64,000 nt of DNA from Planctomycetota bacterium (lineage in GTDB: Bacteria; Planctomycetota; B15-G4; SIAN01): assembly GCA_028289345.1 (NCBI GenBank), contig JANQQL010000033.1:372001-436000 (forward strand). The letters are read 5' to 3'. Numbering within the stretch: the first letter of the stretch is position 1; each line of letters begins with the position of its first letter. Below, one piece after another: positions 36,663-47,565 of this stretch. A program made the translations under genes and the position numbers. The notes beneath the pieces were generated by a model. It did not search any database and was not told the DNA's origin. It saw only the letters and a list, made by a program, of their open reading frames with translations.

Positions 36663-38525
36663 TCAGGAACCGGACATCGAAGGGATGGCGCGCTTGATTT
36701 CGAAGCAGTCCTGGACATCGACACCACAAGTGTTGCAGGTGTTGCCGAAGCAATGATGCTCGGTCTCTTCCGCCCGGGCTTTTTCCGAATCTTCTTGCAG
36801 GAACTTCTTCGAAGGGCCGGCATCCAAGTGATCCCACGGCAACGCTTCGTCGTAGGGAATCGTTCGGCAGGCCAGGGCCTCGGCATCCAACCCGGTCTCT
36901 TTGAACGCCTGCTCCCAGACGTCAAGATTGATCATCTCACTCCAACCGTCGAATCGTGCGCCGAGCTGATAGGCCCGGATCACCGCTTCCCCGACGCGAC
37001 GATCTCCGCGAGCCAAGACTCCTTCCAGGAACGACTCTCGGGGATCGTGGAACTTCAACGTCACCGCACGCAGAGTCTTCTTGGAGCGCAAGTAGTTCTG
37101 GCGCTTGCGGATTTCGTCCATGGGAATCATGCCGTCCCACTGGTAAGGCGTGACCGGCTTCGGGACGAAGGTCGAACAAGACACGACCACTTTGGCGGGG
37201 GAGCCCAGTTCTTCGCTGCCGATCTGCGAGCACTTCTCACCCATCTCGATGATGCCATCCAGGTCCGAGGGCAGCTCCCCGGGAACGCCAATCATGAAGT
37301 AGAGCTTCACATGGCGATAGCCCTTGCGAAATGCCTCTCGTGTTCCGGCGTAGAGGTCCTCGTTCTTGATCGGCTTGTTGACCTTGCGACGCAGTCGATC
37401 GGTCGCCACCTCGGGGGCCAGGGTCAATCCCCCTTTGCGCTGATCCTTGTTCATGTCGGGAATCACGCGCAACTCTTCATTCACCCGGAGTGAGGGGAGG
37501 GAAACGTTCACCCCACAGCCCTGGAACTCCCCCGTGAGGTTCTGCACCGTCTCTTGCAAGTGGGGGTAGTCCGAGGTGGAAAGGGAGAGCAGGCTCAGTT
37601 CTTCGATGCCGGTGTTCTCGTAGTTTTCCCGAGCGAGCTCGAGCAGCCGCTCCGGAGACCGAACCCGCCACGGGCGAGTCAACATTCCCGCCTGGCAGAA
37701 GCGACATCCGTGCACGCAACCCCGCATGACTTCCAGGGCGATGCGGTCGTGCACCACGCGAGTGTGGGGGACGACCGGGGCGGTCGGATAGGGGGCCTGG
37801 TCGAGGTCGTAGACGTAGGCCGACCGGTGTCGTTCCCGCAACCCGGGGATCCTCGGTTCCAAGCCCAGATAGGTGCCATCCTCGCCATGCTTCTCTTCGT
37901 AAAGCGAAGGCACGTAGGCAAACGGGAAGCGCTCGGCGATCTCCCGCAGAAGCTGCGCCCGAGGAACACCGGCCCGTTTCTTCGAGGCGATCTCCCGCAA
38001 CAGCGGAACCGTGATTTCCTCCCCGTCGCCGAGCACGAAGACATCCACCACCGTGGCCAGGATTTCGGGACCGTAGGCGCCTGCGCCTCCGGCGATGACG
38101 ATTGGATCCTCGTCTGAACGCTCCTCGCTGCGCAGGGACATCTGCGCCAGGTCGATCACGTAGAGCATGTTCGTCAGGGTCATCTCGGACTGAATCGTGA
38201 ATCCGAGAACGTCAAACTCTTTGAGCGGCGTGTGGGTCTCCAGGGAGTACAGCGGGATGCCGTGTTTCTCCAGGCGCTCGCCGAAATCCGGCCACGGCGC
38301 GAAGCAGCGCTCGGCCGCCAGGTCCGCCTCGCGGTTCACCACCTCGTACAGGATTTTCAAGCCGTAGTGGCTCATCCCGACCTCGTAGCAGTCGGGATAG
38401 ATCAGCGCGATTCGCCCCGCGAGATCTTTCGCGTCCTTGCGGACTTCGTTGACTTCCCCGCCCACGTACCAGGACGGAGATTTGACCTCGTGCAGGAACG
38501 ACTGGATTCTTTCGAGAACGTTCAT
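36663..38525 (-). CDS. B12-binding-type radical SAM protein of the TIGR03960-like family
   Basis: The 620-residue enzyme has a cobalamin-binding-like N-terminal domain (ALIYPDCYEVGMSHYGLKILY, IAGGAGAYGPE, DVFVLGDGEE) and a radical SAM core with the 4Fe-4S motif C270-x3-C274-x2-C277 (RGCVHGCRFC). A Cys cluster near the C-terminus (HCFGNTCNTCG) may hold another metal. The family is widely conserved but uncharacterised. It begins 4 bases after the POT transporter stop and ends 9 bases before the ABC genes. Function unknown. Confidence 0.85.
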   Translation of the reverse strand: MNVLERIQSFLHEVKSPSWYVGGEVNEVRKDAKDLAGRIALIYPDCYEVGMSHYGLKILYEVVNREADLAAERCFAPWPDFGERLEKHGIPLYSLETHTPLKEFDVLGFTIQSEMTLTNMLYVIDLAQMSLRSEERSDEDPIVIAGGAGAYGPEILATVVDVFVLGDGEEITVPLLREIASKKRAGVPRAQLLREIAERFPFAYVPSLYEEKHGEDGTYLGLEPRIPGLRERHRSAYVYDLDQAPYPTAPVVPHTRVVHDRIALEVMRGCVHGCRFCQAGMLTRPWRVRSPERLLELARENYENTGIEELSLLSLSTSDYPHLQETVQNLTGEFQGCGVNVSLPSLRVNEELRVIPDMNKDQRKGGLTLAPEVATDRLRRKVNKPIKNEDLYAGTREAFRKGYRHVKLYFMIGVPGELPSDLDGIIEMGEKCSQIGSEELGSPAKVVVSCSTFVPKPVTPYQWDGMIPMDEIRKRQNYLRSKKTLRAVTLKFHDPRESFLEGVLARGDRRVGEAVIRAYQLGARFDGWSEMINLDVWEQAFKETGLDAEALACRTIPYDEALPWDHLDAGPSKKFLQEDSEKARAEETEHHCFGNTCNTCGVDVQDCFEIKRAIPSMSGS

Positions 38526-38529
38526 GGGA

Positions 38530-40098
38530 TCAGCCAGAAGCTTCCAGTTCCTCTTTACCACCCAGCATGTTGCGAATGGGTCGGATCGTGAACAACATGA
38601 CCACCGTGGCGGCCATGGCGAAGATCGTGACGTACAGGAAGATATCCGTCCGATCCACCTCTCCATAGAGACGGGCCACGTTGCCCGCAATCAGGTTGCC
38701 GACCGAGGTGGCCAGGAACCAGACGCCCATCATCATGCCGACCACCCGAGCGGGGGCCAGCTTGGTCATGGCGCTGAGGCCCACCGGACTCAGGCACAGT
38801 TCGCCAATGGTGTGAAGCAAGTAAGTCATGAACAACCACCAGGGGCTGACGCGGCCGGTGTCCCCTGCCAATCGAGCGCCGCCCATCAGCACCGCGAATC
38901 CGAGGCCTACGAAGAACAGGCCGAAGGCAAACTTGGCGGGGCTCCCCGGACTCCGGTCCTTCAGCGCCACCCACAGCCAGGCAAACACCGGAGCCAGAGC
39001 GATGATGAAAATTGCGTTCAGGGACTGGAACCAGCTGGAGGGGAACTCGTAACCGAACGCGGTGCAATGAGTGCTTTCCTCGGCGAACAGATTCAACGTG
39101 GAGCCAGCCTGCTCGAAGCACGACCAGAACACCGAAGCGCCGAAGAACAAGACCATGATCACGAACAGGCGTTTGCGTTCCTCGGGTTTCCAATCACCCG
39201 CTTTGAAGAGCCACCAGAAGAAGCCGATCACGACTGCTGCCACCAACACACTGAAGCCGTTGTTGATGCGTTGTTCCGACAGCTCGTAGATGCCGCCCAT
39301 GTGGATGGCCGCCAGTCCCCCGACCACCACCAGAGTGCTCACCAAACCGATGGTGAGGAGCCGCTTGGCCTTCGCGTAGCTTTCCGGATCCAGCTGGGCG
39401 GGGTGGAGGCCGGCGGTGCCCAGGTTTCGGCCACCGAGCACGTACTGCACCAACCCGAAGAACATCCCTACGGCCGCGGCTCCGAAGCCCCAATGCCAGG
39501 AGTTCTGGGCGTTCATTCCCCAACCTTCCAGCATGTCTCGGAAGTCCTGGTGCTGGGCCAGCCAGCCGCAGACCAGGGGGGAGAGGAACGCGCCGATGTT
39601 GATCCCCATGTAGAAGATTGAGAACCCGGCGTCGCGACGAGCGTCCCCGGGGGCATACAGCTGCCCGACCATGGCGCTGATGTTCGGCTTCAAGAGCCCG
39701 GTTCCGATGACGATGAGCAGCAGTCCCGAGAAAAAGAACACCATTCCATGCATCGCCAGGGCGATGTGCCCCAGCATGATGATGGCCCCGCCCCAGAGCA
39801 CCGCCTTTCGCTGACCCAGGAACTTGTCCGCGAGCCATCCCCCAGGGAGGGACACCAGGTAGACCAGCGAGGTGTACAGGGCATACACCGAGCCGGCCTG
39901 GTCGGTCCCCCAGCCGAGGCCGCCTTCGGCCGCCGCCGCGGTCATGAACAGCATGAGGATGGCGCGCATGCCGTAGTAGCTGAAGCGTTCCCACAGCTCG
40001 GTGAAGAACAGGGTCATCAACCCGCGGGGGTGGCCGAAAAGGGTGCGCTCCGCCACGCTGGCGTGAGGAGCCTCCATCGTTTGGGTGTCCGCATTCAT
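38530..40098 (-). CDS. Proton-dependent oligopeptide transporter (POT/PTR family)
   Basis: A 522-residue MFS protein of 12 to 14 helices with the PTR family motif ELWERFSYYG (ExxERFxYY) in helix 1 that binds the proton and peptide carboxylate. It imports di- and tripeptides. The ATG at 40098 follows CAGGAGAA. It is the first gene of the tight minus-strand run leading to the radical SAM protein and ABC exporter. Confidence 0.92.
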   Translation of the reverse strand: MNADTQTMEAPHASVAERTLFGHPRGLMTLFFTELWERFSYYGMRAILMLFMTAAAAEGGLGWGTDQAGSVYALYTSLVYLVSLPGGWLADKFLGQRKAVLWGGAIIMLGHIALAMHGMVFFFSGLLLIVIGTGLLKPNISAMVGQLYAPGDARRDAGFSIFYMGINIGAFLSPLVCGWLAQHQDFRDMLEGWGMNAQNSWHWGFGAAAVGMFFGLVQYVLGGRNLGTAGLHPAQLDPESYAKAKRLLTIGLVSTLVVVGGLAAIHMGGIYELSEQRINNGFSVLVAAVVIGFFWWLFKAGDWKPEERKRLFVIMVLFFGASVFWSCFEQAGSTLNLFAEESTHCTAFGYEFPSSWFQSLNAIFIIALAPVFAWLWVALKDRSPGSPAKFAFGLFFVGLGFAVLMGGARLAGDTGRVSPWWLFMTYLLHTIGELCLSPVGLSAMTKLAPARVVGMMMGVWFLATSVGNLIAGNVARLYGEVDRTDIFLYVTIFAMAATVVMLFTIRPIRNMLGGKEELEASG

Positions 40099-40374
40099 CG
40101 GCGCGAGGTTCTCCTGCGAGGGGAAACGAGAGGCGGCGAGTGGTTCTCGGGACGGCCAAAAGCCGGCCCAAAGTGAGTCCCGGATGACAGACAGGCGGTG
40201 GATCTTACGGATCCGGTCCCACCCCGCCGCACCTTCGCCAGATTTCCACCATTGCGTTTCCCTGGGGGCGGGCAAGAATGTTCGCTCCTCCGGTTCTCCC
40301 GCGGGAATTCCTCCGAGGTCACGGCCACGGGACCACGGGTCCTGTCCGGTCTTTGAAGCCGGGGGTTTCCAAGC

Positions 40375-40460
40375 GGGGGAGTGGCGGAATTGGCAGACGC
40401 GCGAGACTTAAAATCTCGTGGCCTATGGTCATGCGGGTTCGAACCCCGCCTCCCCTACCA
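40375..40460 (+). tRNA. tRNA-Leu (UAA)
   Basis: An 86-base class II tRNA with acceptor GGGGGAG pairing CTCCCCT (G-U at 1-72), anticodon stem CGAGA/TCTCG, loop CTTAAAA and anticodon TAA. The long variable arm is present, the T-loop reads TTCGAAC and CCA is encoded. It reads the Leu codons UUA/UUG. The glutamate dehydrogenase start is 27 bases downstream. Confidence 0.96.
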
Positions 40461-40486
40461 AACCCTGTTTTCTGGATCGTCGTCCC

Positions 40487-41752
40487 ATGAGCGTTCCCGC
40501 CCGAGACCAGGAATCCAATCCTTTCGAAGCCATGTTGAGTCGCTTCCGCGTCGCTGCGGAGAAACTCGGCTTGGAAGACGGCCTGTTCGAAATCCTGAGC
40601 CGTCCGGATACCGAGATCACGGTTTCCATCCCCGTCCAGCTCGACTCCGGGGGATACCAGGTGTTCACCGGCTACCGGGTTCAGCACAATCGTGCCATGG
40701 GACCGGCCAAGGGAGGAATCCGTTTCGCTCCTGACGTCAACATCGACGAGGTCCGGGCGCTGGCCGCTTGGATGACCTGGAAGTGTGCCGTCGTTCACGT
40801 TCCGTTCGGCGGCGGCAAAGGTGGGGTGATTTGTGATCCGAGCAAGCTGAGTCAACGCGAGATCGAAGCGCTGACCCGACGCTACACTGCCGCCCTTTGC
40901 GACTTCATTGGACCAGAACAGGACGTCCCGGCTCCGGACATCGGCACCAATGAGCAGATCATGGCCTGGATCATGGACACGTATTCCATGCACCATGGTC
41001 GCACGGTTACTTCTTGCGTGACAGGAAAGCCGCTCGGACTGGGTGGATCCTTGGGACGGGTCGCGGCGACTGGCCGCGGACTGATGACCATCCTCAAGGT
41101 CGCCGCGGAACGCTTCGAGATCCCGCTCAACAATTCCAAAGCCCTCGTTCAGGGATTCGGCAACGTCGGAGGCACGGCGGCCCAGCTTCTCCACGAAATG
41201 GGGATCAAAGTGGTCTCGGTGTCGGATATCCACACGGCGGTGTACAACGAAAACGGACTCGACATTCCCGCCTTACTGGAACACACCAAGGCCACCCGCT
41301 CCTTGGTCGGGGCGCCGAATTGCGACGAGGTTCCCCGGGAATCCCAACTCGAACTGCCCTGCGACTTCCTGATCCCCGCCGCGACCGAGAACCAGATCAA
41401 CAGCAAGAATGCCGGGCGCATCCAGGCCAAGCTCATCATCGAAGGAGCCAACGGCCCAACCACCGACAACGCCGACCGGATTTTGGAGGAACGCGGCATC
41501 CACTGCGTCCCCGACATCTTGGCCAACGCCGGAGGAGTGACCGTCTCCTACTTCGAGTGGGTGCAAGACCGACTCGGGTACTTCTGGAGTGAAGATCTGG
41601 TCAACGAGCGCCAGGACGAAATCATGATTCGCGCCTTCGGAGAGGTCGCGGACATGGCCGAGAAAAACAACACCAACTTGCGCATCGGCGCGTACATGCT
41701 CGGGATCGAGCGGGTCGCCCACTACACCCGGCTGCGCGGCCTCTACGCCTGA
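40487..41752 (+). CDS. gdhA: Glutamate dehydrogenase
   Basis: Reversible deamination of glutamate to 2-oxoglutarate. The 421-residue product carries AKGGIRFAPDVN, the catalytic-Lys segment MTWKCAVVHVPFGGGKGG, the D of PAPDIGTNEQIMAW, and the Rossmann GFGNVGGTAAQLL, all standard for the Glu/Leu/Phe/Val dehydrogenase family of about 420 residues. It starts just after tRNA-Leu with no strong ribosome site, and is followed by typA after 68 bases. Confidence 0.95.
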   Translation: MSVPARDQESNPFEAMLSRFRVAAEKLGLEDGLFEILSRPDTEITVSIPVQLDSGGYQVFTGYRVQHNRAMGPAKGGIRFAPDVNIDEVRALAAWMTWKCAVVHVPFGGGKGGVICDPSKLSQREIEALTRRYTAALCDFIGPEQDVPAPDIGTNEQIMAWIMDTYSMHHGRTVTSCVTGKPLGLGGSLGRVAATGRGLMTILKVAAERFEIPLNNSKALVQGFGNVGGTAAQLLHEMGIKVVSVSDIHTAVYNENGLDIPALLEHTKATRSLVGAPNCDEVPRESQLELPCDFLIPAATENQINSKNAGRIQAKLIIEGANGPTTDNADRILEERGIHCVPDILANAGGVTVSYFEWVQDRLGYFWSEDLVNERQDEIMIRAFGEVADMAEKNNTNLRIGAYMLGIERVAHYTRLRGLYA

Positions 41753-41820
41753 TCCGGCTTTCCCTGCTTCCTTCGTCAGCCCAATGACGGCACCCCCGTG
41801 CCGAGAGTGTCGAGTTTCGG

Positions 41821-43635
<1,815 letters not shown>

Positions 43636-43638
43636 CGA

Positions 43639-44055
43639 TCACCCTTCCAGCGACTCGACCGCTGCCTTGAACAAATCGGTGAAGGTCACCAGACCGAGAA
43701 GCTGGGTATCGTGCACCACGATCGTCCGGCGCACCCCCAACATTTGCATCAGGCGGATGCAGGTTTCCAAGTTGTAGGACGGTGACACGGACAGCACCGG
43801 CTGGGTCATCACCTCTTCCACCGCCACGGTTCGCGCCACAGGGCCTTGCTCCGTGATGACGGACAACACGTCTTTTTGGGTCAGGATTCCATAGCCGTCG
43901 GAGGGATTCGCGGGTTCGACGATCAAGCAGGAGACCGCTTCCTTCAACATTCGCTGGGAGGCCGAAACGAGGTCCATTTCCGGCACCGCGATGTGAACCG
44001 AGGTCGACATGACGTCCCGGACCAGGATGTCGTGCATCTCGCGCCTCTCGCCCAT
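43639..44055 (-). CDS. Two-CBS-domain protein
   Basis: A 138-residue protein made of two CBS motifs (about 8-65 and 72-130) with VRDVMSTSVHIAVPEMDL and VEEVMTQPVLSVSPSYNL as strand starts. CBS pairs bind adenosyl ligands such as AMP. The ATG at 44055 overlaps the stop of the FapA-like gene as TGATG; 44037 (MHDIL) is an alternative start. It probably modulates its neighbour or senses energy state; unproven. Confidence 0.87.
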   Translation of the reverse strand: MGERREMHDILVRDVMSTSVHIAVPEMDLVSASQRMLKEAVSCLIVEPANPSDGYGILTQKDVLSVITEQGPVARTVAVEEVMTQPVLSVSPSYNLETCIRLMQMLGVRRTIVVHDTQLLGLVTFTDLFKAAVESLEG

Positions 44056-45470
44056 CACGGGTCCCTCCGAATCAACTGGCCCGTCTTTTTGTCCAAGAAG
44101 AACACGGCTCCTCGGCACTGCTCACGGATCGGTCGACGGAAGCCGCCGATTTCGATCACAACTCCGGGATGAACCATTCCAAGAACCTGCACCTCCACGG
44201 ACTCTTGTTCGAACAGGTGCGCTTCGGCGCGGCGTTTCTGGCGAACCACCGCCTGACGGCTGCGCCATCGCTCTCTCTGTTGTTTCACAAGCCTTCGAGC
44301 CGGTTGAGTCGAGGTCAAGCTCGGCCCGGACCCGGCCAGCGACTTTCGAGGAGCGTGGGTCCGCAATTGACGGTTGACCTTGCGCCCGTGCTGCCGAGTT
44401 CGAGTCACCGCTCCTTGCAGTCGGTCCAACTTGCGTTCCAGATCCGGATCGACTCCCACCCGGACCCGGGTTGCCACCCCCGCTCTCGAACCGAGTTCTT
44501 CCGCGATCAGCCCCTTGCGCGCGACGTACTCGCCCCCGCGCAACTTGGCGGCTTGCTGCAGAGACCCCAAGGTTCCGCGACACTCCAGGTGACTCCCCGT
44601 GTCGTGAGCCTCGACGACAATCGAGCCTTGGCAGCGAACCCGTGCATTCTGCGCAAAGCGGGCGCTCAGGTCGCCGCCCACACGGATCTTGCCCTCGTTC
44701 GTCATGCCGATCAGGCCACCTCGCACGGTCATGTCCCGGGCCACGAAAACACGGGCGGCTTCCACGGTTCCCTCGACCAGAAGGTCGCCGTGGCAGGTCA
44801 GTTGGAACCCTTGGCGAACCGTGCCGTGCACGTGAACGCTGCCCTGCGCCCCGATGTTGCCGGTTTCGTAGTCGACGTCCCCAGGAAGCGAGATTCCAGG
44901 ACCCACGGATAGACGATCCGCTTCGCGAACCAGAATTCCCGCTTGGGTTGCCACGACCGCATGGCGGCCGTCCGGCAGGACCCGTGTCCGCATTCCCTCG
45001 GCAGGAAACCAGGAGCTGGTGGGGGCAGGGTCAGTGGGTGGGGGAGGAACCGGTCGGCCGAAGACGTCCGTCCCCCAAGCTTCCTCGCATGCCTCTTCGA
45101 TGATTGCCAGGACCTCGCCTTCCTGAACATTTTGGATGAGGGCGCGCTCTCGAAAGTCCATCGCGCCCGCGGAGTTCAGGGTCCCCGGTTGCTGCGTGTG
45201 GAGGTCCCAATGATAGACCGCCTGGCGACCGGCGACGGCCGCCGTTCCCCGCGCCACGACGAGTCGGCAGGGCCGCTGTGGTGCGGCGCCCACGAGTTTC
45301 TCGAGTTGCCCCTGGTCGATTCCCTGACAAACCTGCGCTCCGCGCAGCAGTTCCTTCAAGAAAGTCGTGCTGAGTGCCGGGGCAGAAGTATCAGGAATCC
45401 AAAGGATCGAAGCCGCCATGGCGTCGTCACTGACGATCACCTTTGTCCTTGGCAACGAACCACAGCCCAT
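44055..45470 (-). CDS. FapA/DUF342-like polymer-forming protein
   Basis: A 471-residue cytosolic-looking protein whose middle (about 155-330) is a right-handed beta-helix of repeated turns such as GDVDYETGNIGAQGSVHVHGTVRQGFQLTCHGDLLVEGTVEAARV, typical of DUF342/FapA. The C-terminal region has a Lys/Arg-rich helical segment and ends with a small beta domain. Such proteins are thought to form scaffolds for cell-surface or flagellar regulation, but the function is not settled. ATG 45470 has CGGAG upstream. Coupled to the CBS protein. Confidence 0.78.
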   Translation of the reverse strand: MGCGSLPRTKVIVSDDAMAASILWIPDTSAPALSTTFLKELLRGAQVCQGIDQGQLEKLVGAAPQRPCRLVVARGTAAVAGRQAVYHWDLHTQQPGTLNSAGAMDFRERALIQNVQEGEVLAIIEEACEEAWGTDVFGRPVPPPPTDPAPTSSWFPAEGMRTRVLPDGRHAVVATQAGILVREADRLSVGPGISLPGDVDYETGNIGAQGSVHVHGTVRQGFQLTCHGDLLVEGTVEAARVFVARDMTVRGGLIGMTNEGKIRVGGDLSARFAQNARVRCQGSIVVEAHDTGSHLECRGTLGSLQQAAKLRGGEYVARKGLIAEELGSRAGVATRVRVGVDPDLERKLDRLQGAVTRTRQHGRKVNRQLRTHAPRKSLAGSGPSLTSTQPARRLVKQQRERWRSRQAVVRQKRRAEAHLFEQESVEVQVLGMVHPGVVIEIGGFRRPIREQCRGAVFFLDKKTGQLIRRDP

Positions 45471-45606
45471 CTCGAGACTCCGACCCCCACTCCAACATTC
45501 TCTGAGTGAATCGTCGGCTCATTTCACCAACAACCCCCAAAGGATCGGTTCGTCCCCACTGGGGACTACCCTGATTCAGGGGGGAGCGAAGCCGGGGTCC
45601 CGCCGC

Positions 45607-47454
45607 TCAGGGCATGGCGTGGTCCAGGGCGATCAAGGAGTAGGCCGTGGCAAGCACCGGCAGCTCTTCCCACCAGCGCGGAGACTTGGTGTTGCTCCAG
45701 AAGCCCTCGCGAAAGCCGACTCGCAGGAGGTGCTGCGAGAGCTCCTCACGCCACCGATGGGATTTGCCGTCCGCGTCCTCCACCTCCTCCAATCCGCTGG
45801 CGTCAAGGGCCTTGGCCATGGTGAAGTAGTAGTAGTAGAGACCTTGGTACTGCGCCGCTGGATCGGCCTCCCGGTCGAACCCCGGGTTGTATTCCAAGGT
45901 GTAGTTGCGGCGAATCCAGTTCAAAGCGGCTTGCACCCGCGAGTCCTCCAAGGGAAGCCCCGCGAACAGGTAGCACTTCAGCAAGGCATAGGTCATCGAC
46001 CCGTAGGAGCGAGCGACAACCGTTCCCTCTTCGCCGGGGTCGTACCCTGCTTTGCTGTCGCCTGGGTGATACATGCCGCCACCATCCGTCCCGGCCTTCA
46101 CCTGACGACCGTCTCCCCGCTCGACCGTCATTCGGTTGATCTCGGGACTGTTCTGGCACCGTTCCAGAAACACCAACGCTCGTTGGAACGAGGCGTCGTC
46201 GGCCGGAACTCCTCCCTCCTTCAACGCCTCCAACCCGAACTGAGTGTTCGACAGGTCCGGACGCAGATCTCCTCCGTATCCGATGCCTCCGTAGGCCCAG
46301 TCTGATTCACTGTCGTAGCCTTCGCCTTCGTCGCTCTGGACCGTTCGCAAGTACTCGACGGCTTTTTGGATCACCGCCTGGTCGTTCTCACGGCCCGCGC
46401 TCTGAAGCGCAAAGACCGCCGCCGACGTGGTGTAGACCTTGACTGAGCCGGCATGGATGCTGCCGTCCTCCTGCTGCAAGGAGACCAGCCAATCCAGCCC
46501 TTCGAAAGCGTACTCCGGTGCCGGGCTTTGCAGTCGCTTGCATGTGCGGAGGACTGCCGTCAAACACATGGCCGTGATGCCCGGGTCGATCCGTCCCATG
46601 AACCCAAACCGGCCCTCTTGCTGCTCGCGAGAGTAGAACTGGAGGGCAGAGCGAGCGGCGACGGCGTAGTTGCTCGCCAAATCTCCGTCCCATTCATGGG
46701 GAGTTCCCTGGATCGACGGAGCCGGGGAGGCGCCGCTCGCTGCCGGCAAGTGCTTCTTGCACAACGACCACAGTCGGCAAGCCGCGGCAAGGGTCCGCGT
46801 GTCGGCACTGGCAAGACCACTCATCCCACCGAGGCGTTCCAACAGACTCCCGCTCACTCCGACACTCCAGTGACCGCTGGACTTCCAGAGATCAGCATCG
46901 AGGTTCCCGGTTTGCTGCCCGACGACCAGCGACTCATGCAGCTTCTCGAGCAACGTTGCGGACACGGAGCCGCTCTGTTGCCACTCCTCCCAGACCTGCG
47001 CGACCGGCTGCGGCGGGACTTCCTCGAGCCTTGGCAGGGAAGCTGCCCACTTGTGCAGGGAGTCCTCGTCGTACGCGGCCGCCAGCTGTCCCACCAAACG
47101 CCGGTCGTGATCCGAAAAGTCCTTGGCGCCGCTCTCGGAATGGAGCCACTCCAGGGCCTCCCGGAGGAAGGGCCCATCGGAGGGGCCGTACTGGCGGTGG
47201 GACTGGCGATACGCCAGAAGAACCACTGCGGTCGTCGGTCCGTCTCCGTAAGCACCGTTCTCCAACTGCCGGTCGCGAAGAATGCCAAGGCCACCATCCA
47301 CCAAGCTCTTCAGATCGGGCTGTTGAGCGAAGGCCCCGCGGGCGGCCGTGAAGAGGACGGCACTGATCATGAAGGCAAGCCGAGCCGTCGAGACAATCCC
47401 TCGCACCCTCTGACCGACATTCCCCGTGGGGTGCCAAGGCTTCGAAACAATCAT
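45607..47454 (-). CDS. Large exported alpha/alpha-toroid protein (terpene cyclase-like fold)
   Basis: A 615-residue product with a signal peptide (about 20-45, ending FAQQ) and two sets of toroid repeats with QxxGxxW/DGS-type turns: RQLENGAYGDGP, SREQQEGRFGF, SLQQEDGSIHAG. No DxDD or DCTA catalytic motif appears, so it is probably a structural or binding relative rather than a cyclase. It resembles the toroid protein at 21912 in fold only. The ATG at 47454 follows TTGGAGAGCGAG. Confidence 0.8.
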   Translation of the reverse strand: MIVSKPWHPTGNVGQRVRGIVSTARLAFMISAVLFTAARGAFAQQPDLKSLVDGGLGILRDRQLENGAYGDGPTTAVVLLAYRQSHRQYGPSDGPFLREALEWLHSESGAKDFSDHDRRLVGQLAAAYDEDSLHKWAASLPRLEEVPPQPVAQVWEEWQQSGSVSATLLEKLHESLVVGQQTGNLDADLWKSSGHWSVGVSGSLLERLGGMSGLASADTRTLAAACRLWSLCKKHLPAASGASPAPSIQGTPHEWDGDLASNYAVAARSALQFYSREQQEGRFGFMGRIDPGITAMCLTAVLRTCKRLQSPAPEYAFEGLDWLVSLQQEDGSIHAGSVKVYTTSAAVFALQSAGRENDQAVIQKAVEYLRTVQSDEGEGYDSESDWAYGGIGYGGDLRPDLSNTQFGLEALKEGGVPADDASFQRALVFLERCQNSPEINRMTVERGDGRQVKAGTDGGGMYHPGDSKAGYDPGEEGTVVARSYGSMTYALLKCYLFAGLPLEDSRVQAALNWIRRNYTLEYNPGFDREADPAAQYQGLYYYYFTMAKALDASGLEEVEDADGKSHRWREELSQHLLRVGFREGFWSNTKSPRWWEELPVLATAYSLIALDHAMP

Positions 47455-47565
47455 GCACTCGCTCTCCAAAGGCGGACCGGGTCTTGCTCGAGGAAACGGA
47501 TCCTCACTCGGTTCGGTTTGCTTTTCCAGAAATTCTCGACCCGGTGACCCCAGACAAAACCAAGA

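Noticed and set aside
35736..37493. 585-residue plus-strand frame across ABC and radical SAM genes
   Set aside because: It lies opposite two clear genes and is rich in His/Gln/Glu as expected for a complement of high-GC coding DNA.
40099..40374. Precursor-peptide gene for the radical SAM operon
   Set aside because: The only open minus-strand frames here are Arg/Pro-rich, lack a ribosome site and resemble shadow frames.
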